A DNA stretch of 64,000 nt from Acetomicrobium sp. UBA5826 (GTDB lineage: Bacteria; Synergistota; Synergistia; Synergistales; Acetomicrobiaceae): assembly GCF_002433005.1 (NCBI RefSeq), contig NZ_DJHF01000022.1, forward strand, positions 1 to 64,000. Reading direction: 5' to 3'. Position 1 is the first letter of the stretch; each line of letters opens with the position of its first letter. Positions 9,821 to 17,520 of the stretch are shown in pieces. The notes under the pieces are model-generated. The model saw only the letters and a list, made by a program, of their open reading frames with translations, had not been told where the DNA came from and did no database searches. A program made the translations under genes and the position numbers.

Positions 9821-10831
9821 TTAATTTTCCGGAGCTTTTTTGGCATCGAGCCAGGGCATCATCTTTCTAAGTTCAAAGCCGACCCTTTCTATAAGGTGAT
9901 TTTTCTCCCTCTGCTGCCAAGCTCTCATTTGAGGCCTGTTGCATTGATTTTCAAGTATCCAGTCTTTAGCAAAGCTGCCCTCTTGAATGTTTTTCAAAAG
10001 CTCCTTCATCGTCTCTCTGACTTTCGAGTCAATAACTTTCTTACCTGCTACCATGTCCCCATATTTGGCCGTATCGCTCACCGAATAGCGCATCCAAGAC
10101 AGCCCTCCCTCATACATCATGTCCACTATCAGCTTAAGCTCGTTCAAACATTCGAAATAAGCAATTTCCGGCTGATATCCGGCCTCGACCAGGGTATCGA
10201 AACCTGCTTTGACCAACTCCGTCACTCCACCGCAGAGGACACCCTGTTCTCCAAATAGATCCGTTTCCGTCTCCTCGGCAAAAGTTGTCTCAATCAAACC
10301 TGCCCGTCCGCAACCTAAAGCACAGGCATAAGCTAAAGCCATCTCTCTGGTCGAACCCGACGCATTCTGATGAACTGCAAATAGCGCAGGAACGCCCTTT
10401 CCTTCCTGATAGGTTCTACGCAGCAGATGCCCAGGGCTTTTGGGAGCGACCATGAAGACGTCTACGGTGGAAGGGGGTATGATCTGATGAAAATGAATGG
10501 TAAAACCGTGGGCGAAAACCAGCGCTGCTCCATCTTTTAGGTTAGGAGCCACTTGTTCTTTGTAGATTTTAGCCTGGATGTGGTCGGGAACTAGAAAGAC
10601 GACCAGGTCGCTCATGGCCACCGCCTCTTCCACATCTCGCACCTCCAAGCCATCCTGGCGTGCCCTTTCTATAGAAGAACTCCCTTTGTGAAGGCCAACC
10701 ACTACGCTCAGACCACTGTCCCGCAAGTTCTGCGCATGGGCATGGCCTTGGCTTCCGTAACCCAATACTGCGACCTTTTTATTAGCCAAAACTTTTATGT
10801 CAGCATCTCCGTCATAATAAACCCTTGCCAT
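9821..10831 (-). CDS. ilvC: Ketol-acid reductoisomerase
   Basis: A 336-residue class I enzyme that isomerises and reduces acetolactate to dihydroxyvalerate. The N-terminal Rossmann motif is GYGSQGHAHAQNLRDSG; the cofactor loop reads GLHKGSSS, with serines that usually favour NADPH. The catalytic domain has FAHGF, the Mg-binding EEETDLFGEQ region and a C-terminal helical core. GGAGG lies just upstream of the ATG. ilvD, which would take the next step, is not in the window. Confidence 0.95.
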   Translation of the reverse strand: MARVYYDGDADIKVLANKKVAVLGYGSQGHAHAQNLRDSGLSVVVGLHKGSSSIERARQDGLEVRDVEEAVAMSDLVVFLVPDHIQAKIYKEQVAPNLKDGAALVFAHGFTIHFHQIIPPSTVDVFMVAPKSPGHLLRRTYQEGKGVPALFAVHQNASGSTREMALAYACALGCGRAGLIETTFAEETETDLFGEQGVLCGGVTELVKAGFDTLVEAGYQPEIAYFECLNELKLIVDMMYEGGLSWMRYSVSDTAKYGDMVAGKKVIDSKVRETMKELLKNIQEGSFAKDWILENQCNRPQMRAWQQREKNHLIERVGFELRKMMPWLDAKKAPEN

Positions 10832-10866
10832 ATTCTATTCCTCCTTAATATTAGTCGTGCAAAATT

Positions 10867-11403
10867 TTATGCCAGTTTCAATTCATACTCTTCGCATCGG
10901 CCTGAAACTTTGCCTTCAAATCCCACGCGCTGCATTGCCACGGCTCCGCTTGAAGCTACTTCCAGAATCCCGAAAGGCCTCATGGCAGACAAGAAGGCTT
11001 CAACTTTGCCCTTGTCTCCGGTGACCTCGAAGACCAAGGCATCTCCGCCCACATCTACAGCTTTTCCTCGAAAGGCTTCGGCCGTTTGAAGCACATGAGG
11101 CCTGATCTCCAATGGAGCCGAAACCTTTATCAACATGATCCAACGTTCCACATAGGGAGCCTGGCTCAAATTTCTCACCTCCACTATCTCTATTAATTTA
11201 TCCAGCTGCTTCACAATCTGGTCGACAACCCTTTCGTCGCCTTCTACAACCATGGTAAATCGGGAAATTCCCTCGATATGGCTATGACCCACGCTTAAGC
11301 TCTCCACGTTGTATCCTCTTCGTGCTATTAGGGCTGCTATCCTTGACAATACACCCGGCTTATCTTCTGACAAAACACCTATGACATACTTCACTGCTTT
11401 CAC
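10867..11403 (-). CDS. ilvN: Acetolactate synthase regulatory subunit
   Basis: The 178-residue protein starts with an ACT domain (VIGVLSEDKPGVLSRIAALIARRGYNV) that binds valine for feedback inhibition, followed by the conserved C-terminal small-subunit domain (EVTGDKGKVEAFLSAMRPFGI). The names ilvN and ilvH are both used for this family. It is the first structural gene after the attenuator, 21 nt downstream of the terminator T-run, and is separated from its catalytic partner ilvB by three genes. Confidence 0.93.
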   Translation of the reverse strand: MKAVKYVIGVLSEDKPGVLSRIAALIARRGYNVESLSVGHSHIEGISRFTMVVEGDERVVDQIVKQLDKLIEIVEVRNLSQAPYVERWIMLIKVSAPLEIRPHVLQTAEAFRGKAVDVGGDALVFEVTGDKGKVEAFLSAMRPFGILEVASSGAVAMQRVGFEGKVSGRCEEYELKLA

Positions 11404-11424
11404 CTCCCTTCATGTAAAACAAAT

Positions 11425-11465
11425 AAAAAAGGTCGGGGCCCATTTATGCTACGGGTCCCGACCTT
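11425..11465 (-). terminator. Attenuator terminator of the ilv-leu operon
   Basis: On the minus strand AAGGTCGGG (from 11465) pairs perfectly with CCCGACCTT (ending 11429), extended across one mismatch by CCC/GGG, and is followed by TTTTTT. It stands between the leader peptide and ilvN, so it would stop transcription before the structural genes unless the alternative antiterminator forms. Confidence 0.9.
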
Positions 11466-11514
11466 GGAAGCTAAGGGTAATAAGAGCCCTATGCTCCGGG
11501 AGGGGACCCGCAGC
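11448..11514 (-). promoter_or_regulatory. Antiterminator and protector hairpins of the ilv-leu attenuator
   Basis: GCTGCGGGTCCC (11514-11503) can pair along all 12 positions (one G-U) with GGGACCCGTAGC (11459-11448). The second arm is the same DNA that forms the 5' side of the terminator, so the two structures exclude each other. The first arm can instead fold locally with CCCGGAGC (11500-11493) into a 7-bp hairpin, a likely protector. A ribosome stalled on the Val/Leu/Ile codons just upstream would free the antiterminator; one that reaches the stop codon would cover it. Confidence 0.85.
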
Positions 11515-11575
11515 TTATAATTATTAGAACTAGCACTAGGACCAATTCCATGCATACTACGTCCTGACGTAACAT
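11489..11575 (-). CDS. ilv-leu operon leader peptide (attenuation peptide)
   Basis: A 28-codon reading frame with AAGGAGGGG 8 nt upstream of its ATG. It contains an uninterrupted run of ten regulatory codons, LVLVLVLIII, after an earlier V-V pair: the charged amino acids are exactly the products of the operon. The stop codon lies just before the terminator. Position, ribosome-binding site, codon content and mutually exclusive hairpins together make this a ribosome-mediated attenuator like ilvL/leuL. Four of the five leucines use CTA or TTG. Confidence 0.9.
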   Translation of the reverse strand: MLRQDVVCMELVLVLVLIIISCGSPPGA

Positions 11576-11612
11576 CTGCGTTTCCCCTCCTTCTAGCGGT
11601 AAATTTCCGATC

Positions 11613-11641
11613 ATTCTAATTTGATCGCAGAGACATGTCAA
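11613..11641 (-). promoter_or_regulatory. Promoter of the ilv-leu operon
   Basis: TTGACA (11641-11636) and TAGAAT (11618-11613) are separated by exactly 17 nt on the minus strand, close to the sigma-70 consensus. Transcription would begin near 11606, about 30 nt before the leader-peptide start. Confidence 0.85.
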
Positions 11642-11690
11642 GCAAATAAAATTATCTTGCAATTCAGAATATAAGGAGTCGCGTCCATCG

Positions 11691-12470
11691 TTACTTATTT
11701 GTTGCGATAGCTAGGAGACTCTGCATCACCTCCGCGTTATCGTAGGTTTCAAGCTTGCCTTCATCTCCAAGTTTGGCAATTGACGGATCTATGGGCAGTT
11801 TAGCCAAAATAGGGATGTTATGTTCTTCCAACTCTTCCGAGTGGCTAGAACCGAAGGGCTCCCACGCCTGATGACAGTAAGGACATATGGCATAACTCAT
11901 ATTTTCCACTGCACCCAAAACTGGTATGGACAACATGTTAGCCATGTTCACTGCCTTAATTACAACCATGGCCGAAAGGGACTGGGGTGATGTGACAGCC
12001 AAAAAACCATCTAAAGGCAATAGTTGCATGATCGTGAGGGGAGCATCAGAAGTGCCAGGCGGCAAGTCTACCAACAGATAGTCAATCTCTTCCCACATCA
12101 CATCTTCCCAAAATTGCTTTATAACGTTTGCTATGAGGGGTCCTCTCCATATCACAGGTTTGTACGGATCATCTAGGAGAAGATTTACGGACATTACGCG
12201 GATCCCAAGATTTGGCGAAACCGGTGGAATTAAGCTGGAAAAAGCAGTCTTAGGCATTCCATCCACCCCTAAAAGTTTTGGAATGGATGGCCCTGTGAGG
12301 TCTGCGTCCAGAATACCTACCTTAAATCCTTGTCGCTGTAAAGCTACAGCTAACAGAGCAGTAACAGAGCTTTTTCCAACGCCCCCTTTGCCACTTCCTA
12401 TAGCCAATACATGATCCACTCCCACTTTCTTGGCTTTGGCGATTGGCGCACTATCGTGGTCTTCATTCAT
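11691..12470 (-). CDS. mrp: Mrp/NBP35-type Fe-S cluster carrier ATPase
   Basis: A P-loop ATPase with the deviant Walker A SGKGGVGKSS near residues 25-34, the switch region DADLTGPSIPKLLG and LLVDLPPGTSDAPL. The C-terminal CPYC pair (ICPYCHQAWEP) is the cluster-binding CxxC of the Mrp/NBP35 family, which carries Fe-S clusters to apoproteins. I chose ATG 12470, 8 nt after GGAGGA, rather than the ATG at 12545. The promoter overlaps a Fur box. Mrp/ParA-like ATPases are also part of ORP complexes, and an ORP-like cluster lies at 22099-26631. Confidence 0.88.
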   Translation of the reverse strand: MNEDHDSAPIAKAKKVGVDHVLAIGSGKGGVGKSSVTALLAVALQRQGFKVGILDADLTGPSIPKLLGVDGMPKTAFSSLIPPVSPNLGIRVMSVNLLLDDPYKPVIWRGPLIANVIKQFWEDVMWEEIDYLLVDLPPGTSDAPLTIMQLLPLDGFLAVTSPQSLSAMVVIKAVNMANMLSIPVLGAVENMSYAICPYCHQAWEPFGSSHSEELEEHNIPILAKLPIDPSIAKLGDEGKLETYDNAEVMQSLLAIATNK

Positions 12471-12583
12471 AACGAATTCCTCCTTCGTTCCCAATTGATT
12501 ATCCTGATCCAAACATACATGACTCTCCGTGAGGAAAAAACACAAGAAACTCCTTTTCGTTCCTCATAAAGCAAACGCTGTAT

Positions 12584-12615
12584 ATTATACTTTATAGATA
12601 ATGAATATCAATATC
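12584..12615 (-). promoter_or_regulatory. Promoter of mrp overlapped by a Fur box
   Basis: On the minus strand TTGATA (12611-12606), a 16-nt spacer and TATAAT (12589-12584) form a promoter. The 19-bp stretch 12597-12615 on the plus strand, GATAATGAATATCAATATC, matches the classical Fur box at 16 of 19 positions and covers the -35 and half the spacer, where binding would block RNA polymerase. Confidence 0.7.
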
Positions 12616-12702
12616 TATAATACCGAAGCGAAGGAACTATTCTTTTGGATTCTCATCACCGGTAAGTTTTCGCACTAACCATTGAATAGAGCCTCCCATA
12701 TA

Positions 12703-12730
12703 TTGACATAGCAACTCCTCTTGATAAAAT
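12703..12730 (+). promoter_or_regulatory. Promoter of the 596-residue unknown protein gene
   Basis: TTGACA (12703-12708) and TAAAAT (12725-12730) are separated by 16 nt. A weaker Fur-like stretch (12732-12750, 12 of 19 matches) directly follows, so the gene may also respond to iron; this second site is uncertain. The untranslated leader would be about 80 nt. Confidence 0.6.
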
Positions 12731-12818
12731 CATAAATGAGTATCAATTTCAATATACTTAAAGTTAAGGAAATAACGCAAAGAGATTCGTCAACCAAAAA
12801 ATAGGAGGTGTAACAGAA

Positions 12819-14609
12819 ATGCAAAAGGAGATAGGTTCAGCAATTATGGCGGCAAATACCTTCGTCGAAAATGAGACCAGCGATCGTCTTGAAGCACTCA
12901 CGAGAGGACATGGAATGCTCAATCTCGCTGTGTATAGTGTAGCTAACGTAGTAGTCAAAGAAATCCTTCAGGGGCGCAGCATAAAGCTTTCAGACGCTAA
13001 TATGGAATATCTACCAGTGGATGCAATAGTAGAAGCTGGGATAAAAGCGGCCAAAGAGGCTGGTGCTGATGCAGCAAACGCTGCCCTCATTGTTGCAGCG
13101 TTCTTAAATCTCATGGGAACAGCGTCGAGAGCCGGAGTCCCGGCTGGGAACAGAAAGCTTGGTTCGTTGGCCAGGATTAAGGCCGGCGCATGTAGAGCCG
13201 GTGTTCAAGCAATACCCACTTCTAAGCTAACTAACAAAGTTTCAGGCTTTCCTGCAGTTAAAGCAATTTACGAAGCTATTGACAAGGGCGAGATATGTCG
13301 TTTTAGCGGAGAAGTTGTCCCTCCCTTCGTAGCAGGTGGAGCCGTTTATGGTCATAGCGTTTTAGGAGAGGATATGATTTACGTTGATCTAGCTAAAAAG
13401 GGGACGAAAGTAGGAGTGGAGGCCATGTTTAGAGCATACCAAGGTGTTGGCATCAACCCTAATCCATGGCTTTCGGCTGCAATCGCAGCAGCTGCTGTTC
13501 TAGAAATAGTTAATCCGGATGGAATGATAGGTCAAGAATATGGCGAATTTTTTGTCCAGGGAACAGGATATCTTGTCGGCAAGGGCGCTGCAGAAGCGGC
13601 CGGACTTCCCCCAAAGCTTCATATGCGCGGAACCGGGAAGGAATACGACACAGCGACGTTAATTGGAGATATGGGAATGATCTTGAAGGATGTTGGAGCA
13701 CCCACCGTAGTCGGAATGATGACCCTTAACGAGATGATAGCGATCTTTCAGGAAGGTCCCATGATTGGCGCAGGATTTGGAGCAGGTCCCGTTAACCCCC
13801 CGCTTGCTCATCTTGTAGCTGATTCCATATGTGCTTCCATTAAGCTCCTTGAGACTGGCGGAGATGTCGAGGCAACTGCGGACATGATACGTGACATGAA
13901 GCTTAATGAATGGATCGATCCAGAGATTGCCGCAGCTTCGGCAAATATGGTAGCTCACAAAGCAGAGCAACTCACGCGCGGCCCGGTTACGGAGGCAGTC
14001 ATTAAGGGAACCCAGGGAATTCGTTACAACATGGAGTACCGCATAGCCAAGTACACATGGGATGGCCTCAAGGCAGGCAAGACCCTTGAGGAAATATGCC
14101 ATGACATAGATCTCAAGAGGCTAACGAAGGTTGAGGAACGTTCGAGCATGATATTCAGCAGCTTTTTCAATCGAAAGATATCGATTAAGTTCAGCAAGCT
14201 AAAAGGGGGAGCCCGCAGAGGCCATCCTTTCGCTCAAACCTTCTGGGGGTTCGATGCCGATATAGATGCAGTTGTCACGGTAGATGGCAAGGAGTTTAAG
14301 ATTGAAGGCTTATCTCATAAAGTAACGCCGGATGTTGTACTTAATCGAAGAACCGAGTGGACCATCCCCATAACTGTAGCATCAGCAGTGGCTCAGGAGT
14401 TAATGTACATTGGTTGCTGCACTGTCAATGCGGTCATACCTGCTGCTGTAGCTGCCTCCTCTGGCAAATTGGATCCAAAAGATGCTGCCAAACAAGCTGT
14501 AAAAGGAGCCAACATCACAAACGCTATACCTGGAGCTGAAGAGAAGGCCTATAAAGTGAGCCAGCTTGCAGTGCGTTTAGCGAAAGATATGCAAGATGCA
14601 GTTGATTAG
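12819..14609 (+). CDS. Conserved-looking protein of unknown function, 596 residues
   Basis: I do not recognise this protein. AGGAGG lies 8-10 nt before the ATG. It is rich in Ala, Gly, Val and Ile, with short hydrophobic stretches (about residues 86-110, 208-225 and 515-545) but no signal peptide or clear string of transmembrane helices, so it is probably cytoplasmic. A glycine-rich part, GAGFGAGPVNPP, lies near residue 310, and a Cys pair, MYIGCCTVNAV, near residue 530. It is followed after 29 nt by a LarC-C-terminal-like protein, so a nickel-related or ligand-assembly role is possible but unproven. The codons look like those of its neighbours. Confidence 0.8.
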   Translation: MQKEIGSAIMAANTFVENETSDRLEALTRGHGMLNLAVYSVANVVVKEILQGRSIKLSDANMEYLPVDAIVEAGIKAAKEAGADAANAALIVAAFLNLMGTASRAGVPAGNRKLGSLARIKAGACRAGVQAIPTSKLTNKVSGFPAVKAIYEAIDKGEICRFSGEVVPPFVAGGAVYGHSVLGEDMIYVDLAKKGTKVGVEAMFRAYQGVGINPNPWLSAAIAAAAVLEIVNPDGMIGQEYGEFFVQGTGYLVGKGAAEAAGLPPKLHMRGTGKEYDTATLIGDMGMILKDVGAPTVVGMMTLNEMIAIFQEGPMIGAGFGAGPVNPPLAHLVADSICASIKLLETGGDVEATADMIRDMKLNEWIDPEIAAASANMVAHKAEQLTRGPVTEAVIKGTQGIRYNMEYRIAKYTWDGLKAGKTLEEICHDIDLKRLTKVEERSSMIFSSFFNRKISIKFSKLKGGARRGHPFAQTFWGFDADIDAVVTVDGKEFKIEGLSHKVTPDVVLNRRTEWTIPITVASAVAQELMYIGCCTVNAVIPAAVAASSGKLDPKDAAKQAVKGANITNAIPGAEEKAYKVSQLAVRLAKDMQDAVD

Positions 14610-14638
14610 GTAAATAACAGCGAAGCAAGGGGATAACA

Positions 14639-15172
14639 ATGCTCCTAATAGTTAACGTAGATAGCATAACAGGGGAGGCATTACCTTATCTGATCGATGG
14701 GTTGATGGCTCGCGGTGCCTCAAGCGTTCACGCTATACCAGCCATCACGAAAAAAGGAAGAAGCGAATATATTTTTTTAATCGACTTGCCCAAATCACAG
14801 CTTGAAGGCATAAGATCTTTTTTATCAATTGAGCTGGACACATTGGGCATGAGAGCTATAGAGCCCGAACATATCCCCTTTCACCCCATCCGCAACGGTA
14901 TTGTGCGAATGGAATTTCCAAATGGAGAGGGCGATGTCATCAATGTTAATGTGAAGATTTTAGCTGGAACCAATGAAGAGATTCTTCAATGCAAAGCCGA
15001 ATATGAGGATTTGAAAGCAGCACTAAATAAAATAAACAGGAATAACAAGCACGTATTCTCCTTTAAAGTCCTCAAAGCAGCAGTTGAATTGGCTGTAATG
15101 AGCCAAACACAAGTCAATGTATATGGGTATGTGTTCAATTTCGAGGAACCCTACTTTCCCACATCACATTAA
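14639..15172 (+). CDS. LarC C-terminal-domain-like protein (nickel-insertion family, stand-alone)
   Basis: The 177-residue protein resembles the C-terminal (LarC2, formerly DUF111) half of LarC: MLLIVNVDSITGEALPYLIDGLMARGASSVH aligns in pattern with the LarC stretch beginning ETNIDDMTPE, followed by AITKKGRSEYIF and DTLGMRAI, equivalents of the KKGRP and TLGVR motifs. In lactate racemase maturation LarC inserts nickel into the pincer cofactor. The N-terminal LarC1 part, larA, larB and larE are all absent here. It lies 29 nt after the 596-residue unknown gene, apparently in one operon. Assignment rests on motif memory. Confidence 0.65.
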   Translation: MLLIVNVDSITGEALPYLIDGLMARGASSVHAIPAITKKGRSEYIFLIDLPKSQLEGIRSFLSIELDTLGMRAIEPEHIPFHPIRNGIVRMEFPNGEGDVINVNVKILAGTNEEILQCKAEYEDLKAALNKINRNNKHVFSFKVLKAAVELAVMSQTQVNVYGYVFNFEEPYFPTSH

Positions 15173-15234
15173 GCAAATTAGGAACAGAAAGAACAAAATA
15201 CATTACAGCTATAAGATTTTATGTGGGGAATAGC

Positions 15235-15263
15235 TTGCATATTACCCCTGGTGGGTATATAAT
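15235..15263 (+). promoter_or_regulatory. Promoter of the flavoprotein gene with a palindromic operator in its spacer
   Basis: TTGCAT (15235-15240), a 17-nt spacer and TATAAT (15258-15263) form a near-consensus promoter. The spacer is almost filled by the inverted repeat TACCC-CTGGT-GGGTA (15243-15257), which resembles operators of CsoR/CstR-type repressors that sense copper or persulfide. A related palindrome lies in the promoter at 23149-23178. Confidence 0.7.
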
Positions 15264-15324
15264 GTTTCCTAAATTGCGGGATTATATGGAGTTAACTTAA
15301 AAAGGGAAAGAGAGGAAAGAAAAC

Positions 15325-16794
15325 ATGGATAAAAATAGTTTATCTACTAAAGTTCTCATCATCGGCGGAGGGCCGGGTGGACGCATCTCCTATATGGCTT
15401 TGCGAATGATGGGCGAGGACAACGTGAAGATAGTTATGAATGAAGAACCAACGATCATCTGTAGCTTGCCATATGGGGTTGGCAGGAAGCTCGTGCCCCA
15501 AGGCCCCGAAGCGTTGGTGGTAAACCTTTCCAAAGGCGAGCGCATGCCCAAAGATATGCCGAAGGATATCGTACATGGCGTCGTGAAAGAACTTGATATA
15601 GCTTCCAAAAAAGCTTATGCGGAAGAGGCTGATGGGCAGATCGAGATTTCCTTTGAAAAGCTCATTTTAGCCACCGGAGCCGTCCCATGGATTCCTCCTG
15701 TATCGGGTGTTTTGCGGGAAGGTACATCGTCTGCAACATCTGATGGCAAAGACACATGGGTTATGTATGGAAATGAACTTGTCGAGAAATCTAAGTTGGC
15801 GCCCAACGTCTTTGTTATCAGGGGAGCAGATGACGCTCGAAGACTTGATAAGTTCGCCTCTCGCGGCAAAAGCGTAGTTGTAGTGGGAAGCGGTGCCATT
15901 GGACTGGAAATGACAGAAGCCCTCCACGACCGCGGATTTCAAGTCCATATTGTCGAGGTATTGCCGCATTTGAGCGTGGCCTTGGACGCTGATTTGGCAT
16001 CTTTGATTGAAAAGCGTGCGCTCGAGCGGGGCGTTAAAGCCTATATCGGCGTGAGTGTGACTGACGTAACACCCGAAGGTGTAGTTTTGTCCGATGGCTC
16101 AACTATCAAAGCTGATGGTGTGCTCTTCGCTACAGGCGTGCGCCCCAACGTAGCATTAGCTAAAGCTTGCGGGCTCAAAATGGAGCGGGGAATCGTGGTC
16201 GACTCCCACATGAGAACATCTCATCCCGATGTCTACGCCGTGGGGGATGCCGTACAGGTCGTTGATGCACCCACTGGCAGGGCGATATTGCCACTCATAG
16301 GCACCCTTGCCATGCGACAAGGGTTAGTTGCGGCGTCAAATATTACAGGAATGCCTGCAGAGCTTCCTCCCGTTACAATATGGGGAGTTAGCTCATTCTT
16401 TGACCTGCATTGGGCCAGCGTAGGGTGGAGCGAAGAGGCGGCAAACAAAGCAGGGATTCCTGTAAATACGATCGTCCTTCCTGTTAGAACGAGGGATAAT
16501 GCTATGCCTTTGGGGAAAGACGGTTATTGGAAGGTCGTTATCTCGAAAGAAAAAACTCTTGGTTTAAAAGAAGGGCAAATAATCGGTTTTCAAGCTGTGA
16601 TCGAAGGCGATCCCGTAATCAACTTGAGCGAGCGTTTTTTGGACATCATTACCGCGAAGGAAAGCATATCAGAGATTTTGCGCCACTACTTCGCTCATTG
16701 TCCTTCGCAAAACGCTGTGGACGACCCCTACCTCGCGCTATTCTTTAATTATCAGGCAACCCTTGCCTCCAAATCCGGGCCACGGCCTATATAG
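15325..16794 (+). CDS. FAD/NAD-dependent pyridine nucleotide-disulfide oxidoreductase, CoA-disulfide reductase-like
   Basis: A 489-residue flavoprotein with an N-terminal FAD motif GGGPGG (residues 14-19), an NAD(P)H motif GSGAIG (188-193) and the second FAD motif YAVGDAV (304-310). Cys46 in CSLPY matches the single redox cysteine of CoA-disulfide reductases, NADH oxidases and polysulfide/persulfide reductases, so it probably reduces disulfides, persulfides or oxygen with NAD(P)H. The C-terminal domain is a little longer than usual for the ~440-residue family. It has its own promoter with a palindromic spacer, consistent with control by thiol or sulfur stress. The exact substrate cannot be told from sequence. 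Confidence 0.82.
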   Translation: MDKNSLSTKVLIIGGGPGGRISYMALRMMGEDNVKIVMNEEPTIICSLPYGVGRKLVPQGPEALVVNLSKGERMPKDMPKDIVHGVVKELDIASKKAYAEEADGQIEISFEKLILATGAVPWIPPVSGVLREGTSSATSDGKDTWVMYGNELVEKSKLAPNVFVIRGADDARRLDKFASRGKSVVVVGSGAIGLEMTEALHDRGFQVHIVEVLPHLSVALDADLASLIEKRALERGVKAYIGVSVTDVTPEGVVLSDGSTIKADGVLFATGVRPNVALAKACGLKMERGIVVDSHMRTSHPDVYAVGDAVQVVDAPTGRAILPLIGTLAMRQGLVAASNITGMPAELPPVTIWGVSSFFDLHWASVGWSEEAANKAGIPVNTIVLPVRTRDNAMPLGKDGYWKVVISKEKTLGLKEGQIIGFQAVIEGDPVINLSERFLDIITAKESISEILRHYFAHCPSQNAVDDPYLALFFNYQATLASKSGPRPI

Positions 16795-16816
16795 GCTAGG
16801 TACGCCAAAGCTAGGT

Positions 16817-16842
16817 TATAATATATACTACTGGCATATATT
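16817..16842 (+). promoter_or_regulatory. Promoter and likely autoregulatory operator of the toxin-antitoxin pair
   Basis: A -10 box TATAAT (16817-16822) overlaps an inverted repeat, AATATAT (16820-16826) and ATATATT (16836-16842) with a 9-nt gap, 17 nt before the antitoxin gene. Such palindromes are the usual binding site of the antitoxin. The -35 region is weak. Confidence 0.5.
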
Positions 16843-16858
16843 TTAGGGGTGAAGTGTC

Positions 16859-17071
16859 ATGAAAAGTGGTGCTGAGAAAAAAACACCTGAATTTGTATAT
16901 CGGGATGGCAAACCAGTGGCTGTAATTTTAGATATTAATGAATATCGGGAGCTGTTAGAACGCTTGGAGGACGCAGAAGATCTGAAACTTTTGGAAGAGA
17001 TGCGCAAAAAGCCCCTGCATTTTAGGGAATTGGATGAATTTTTGAGAGAATGTCAGAGTGGACGAGTATAG
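16859..17071 (+). CDS. Type II antitoxin, Phd/YefM-like
   Basis: A 70-residue protein with YRDGKPVAVILDINEYRELLERLED near the N-terminus, the short beta-alpha pattern typical of Phd/YefM antitoxins (a strand of 'PVAVIL' followed by 'YRELLE'). The acidic C-terminal tail (EDLKLLEEMRKK...) would wrap the toxin. It ends 14 nt inside the toxin gene, so the two are translationally coupled. The N-terminal DNA-binding part is short, and the upstream inverted repeat is a likely target. Confidence 0.78.
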   Translation: MKSGAEKKTPEFVYRDGKPVAVILDINEYRELLERLEDAEDLKLLEEMRKKPLHFRELDEFLRECQSGRV

Positions 17072-17318
17072 AGTTTACCTGGAACGGGCAGCCGAACGGG
17101 ATTTAAAGCGCCTTTCTTCCGAAGATTTCGACCGCATTATCTCTAATATCAGAGCTTTGGCCGAAAATCCAAGACCTGCAGGTTGCCGCAAAATAGTGGG
17201 ATCAAAGAATGATTGGCGGATCCGTGTCAGAGAATATCGCATAATTTATGAAGTTGACGATGAGAAAAAGGCTGTAATGGTAATGCGGGTAAGACATCGC
17301 AGAGATGCATATCGGTAG
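17058..17318 (+). CDS. Type II toxin, RelE/ParE superfamily
   Basis: An 86-residue basic protein starting at GTG 17058 inside the antitoxin gene. The pattern YRVYLERAAERDLKRL, a central RPAGCRKIVGSKNDWRIRVREYRIIYEV and terminal VMRVRHRRDAYR is typical of RelE/YoeB-like mRNA interferases, which cleave mRNA in the ribosomal A site; the Arg-rich strands and the His-Arg-Arg close to the C-terminus fit the catalytic surface. It has usual family length and looks intact. Confidence 0.85.
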   Translation: MDEYRVYLERAAERDLKRLSSEDFDRIISNIRALAENPRPAGCRKIVGSKNDWRIRVREYRIIYEVDDEKKAVMVMRVRHRRDAYR

Positions 17319-17520
17319 TCAACAATAGTATTGGTTCTCTATATTCCTAGGTAGAATTACATATATTCCGTAACATGCTGCGCTAAGGGAACCACGAGAA
17401 GAAGTTGGATCCGTCTGGGTCTGATGCCGCTTGTTGTAATGCCGTCGCAAGCGACATGCACTGCTAACCGGGACTATCCTAGATTTTGCGTAAAGTTCCA
17501 ACAGATGCAAAGCGAGGCGT

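Noticed and set aside
11404..11640. T-box riboswitch before the ilv-leu operon
   Set aside because: No T-box sequence or specifier stem is visible, and the leader peptide with exclusive hairpins fully explains the region.
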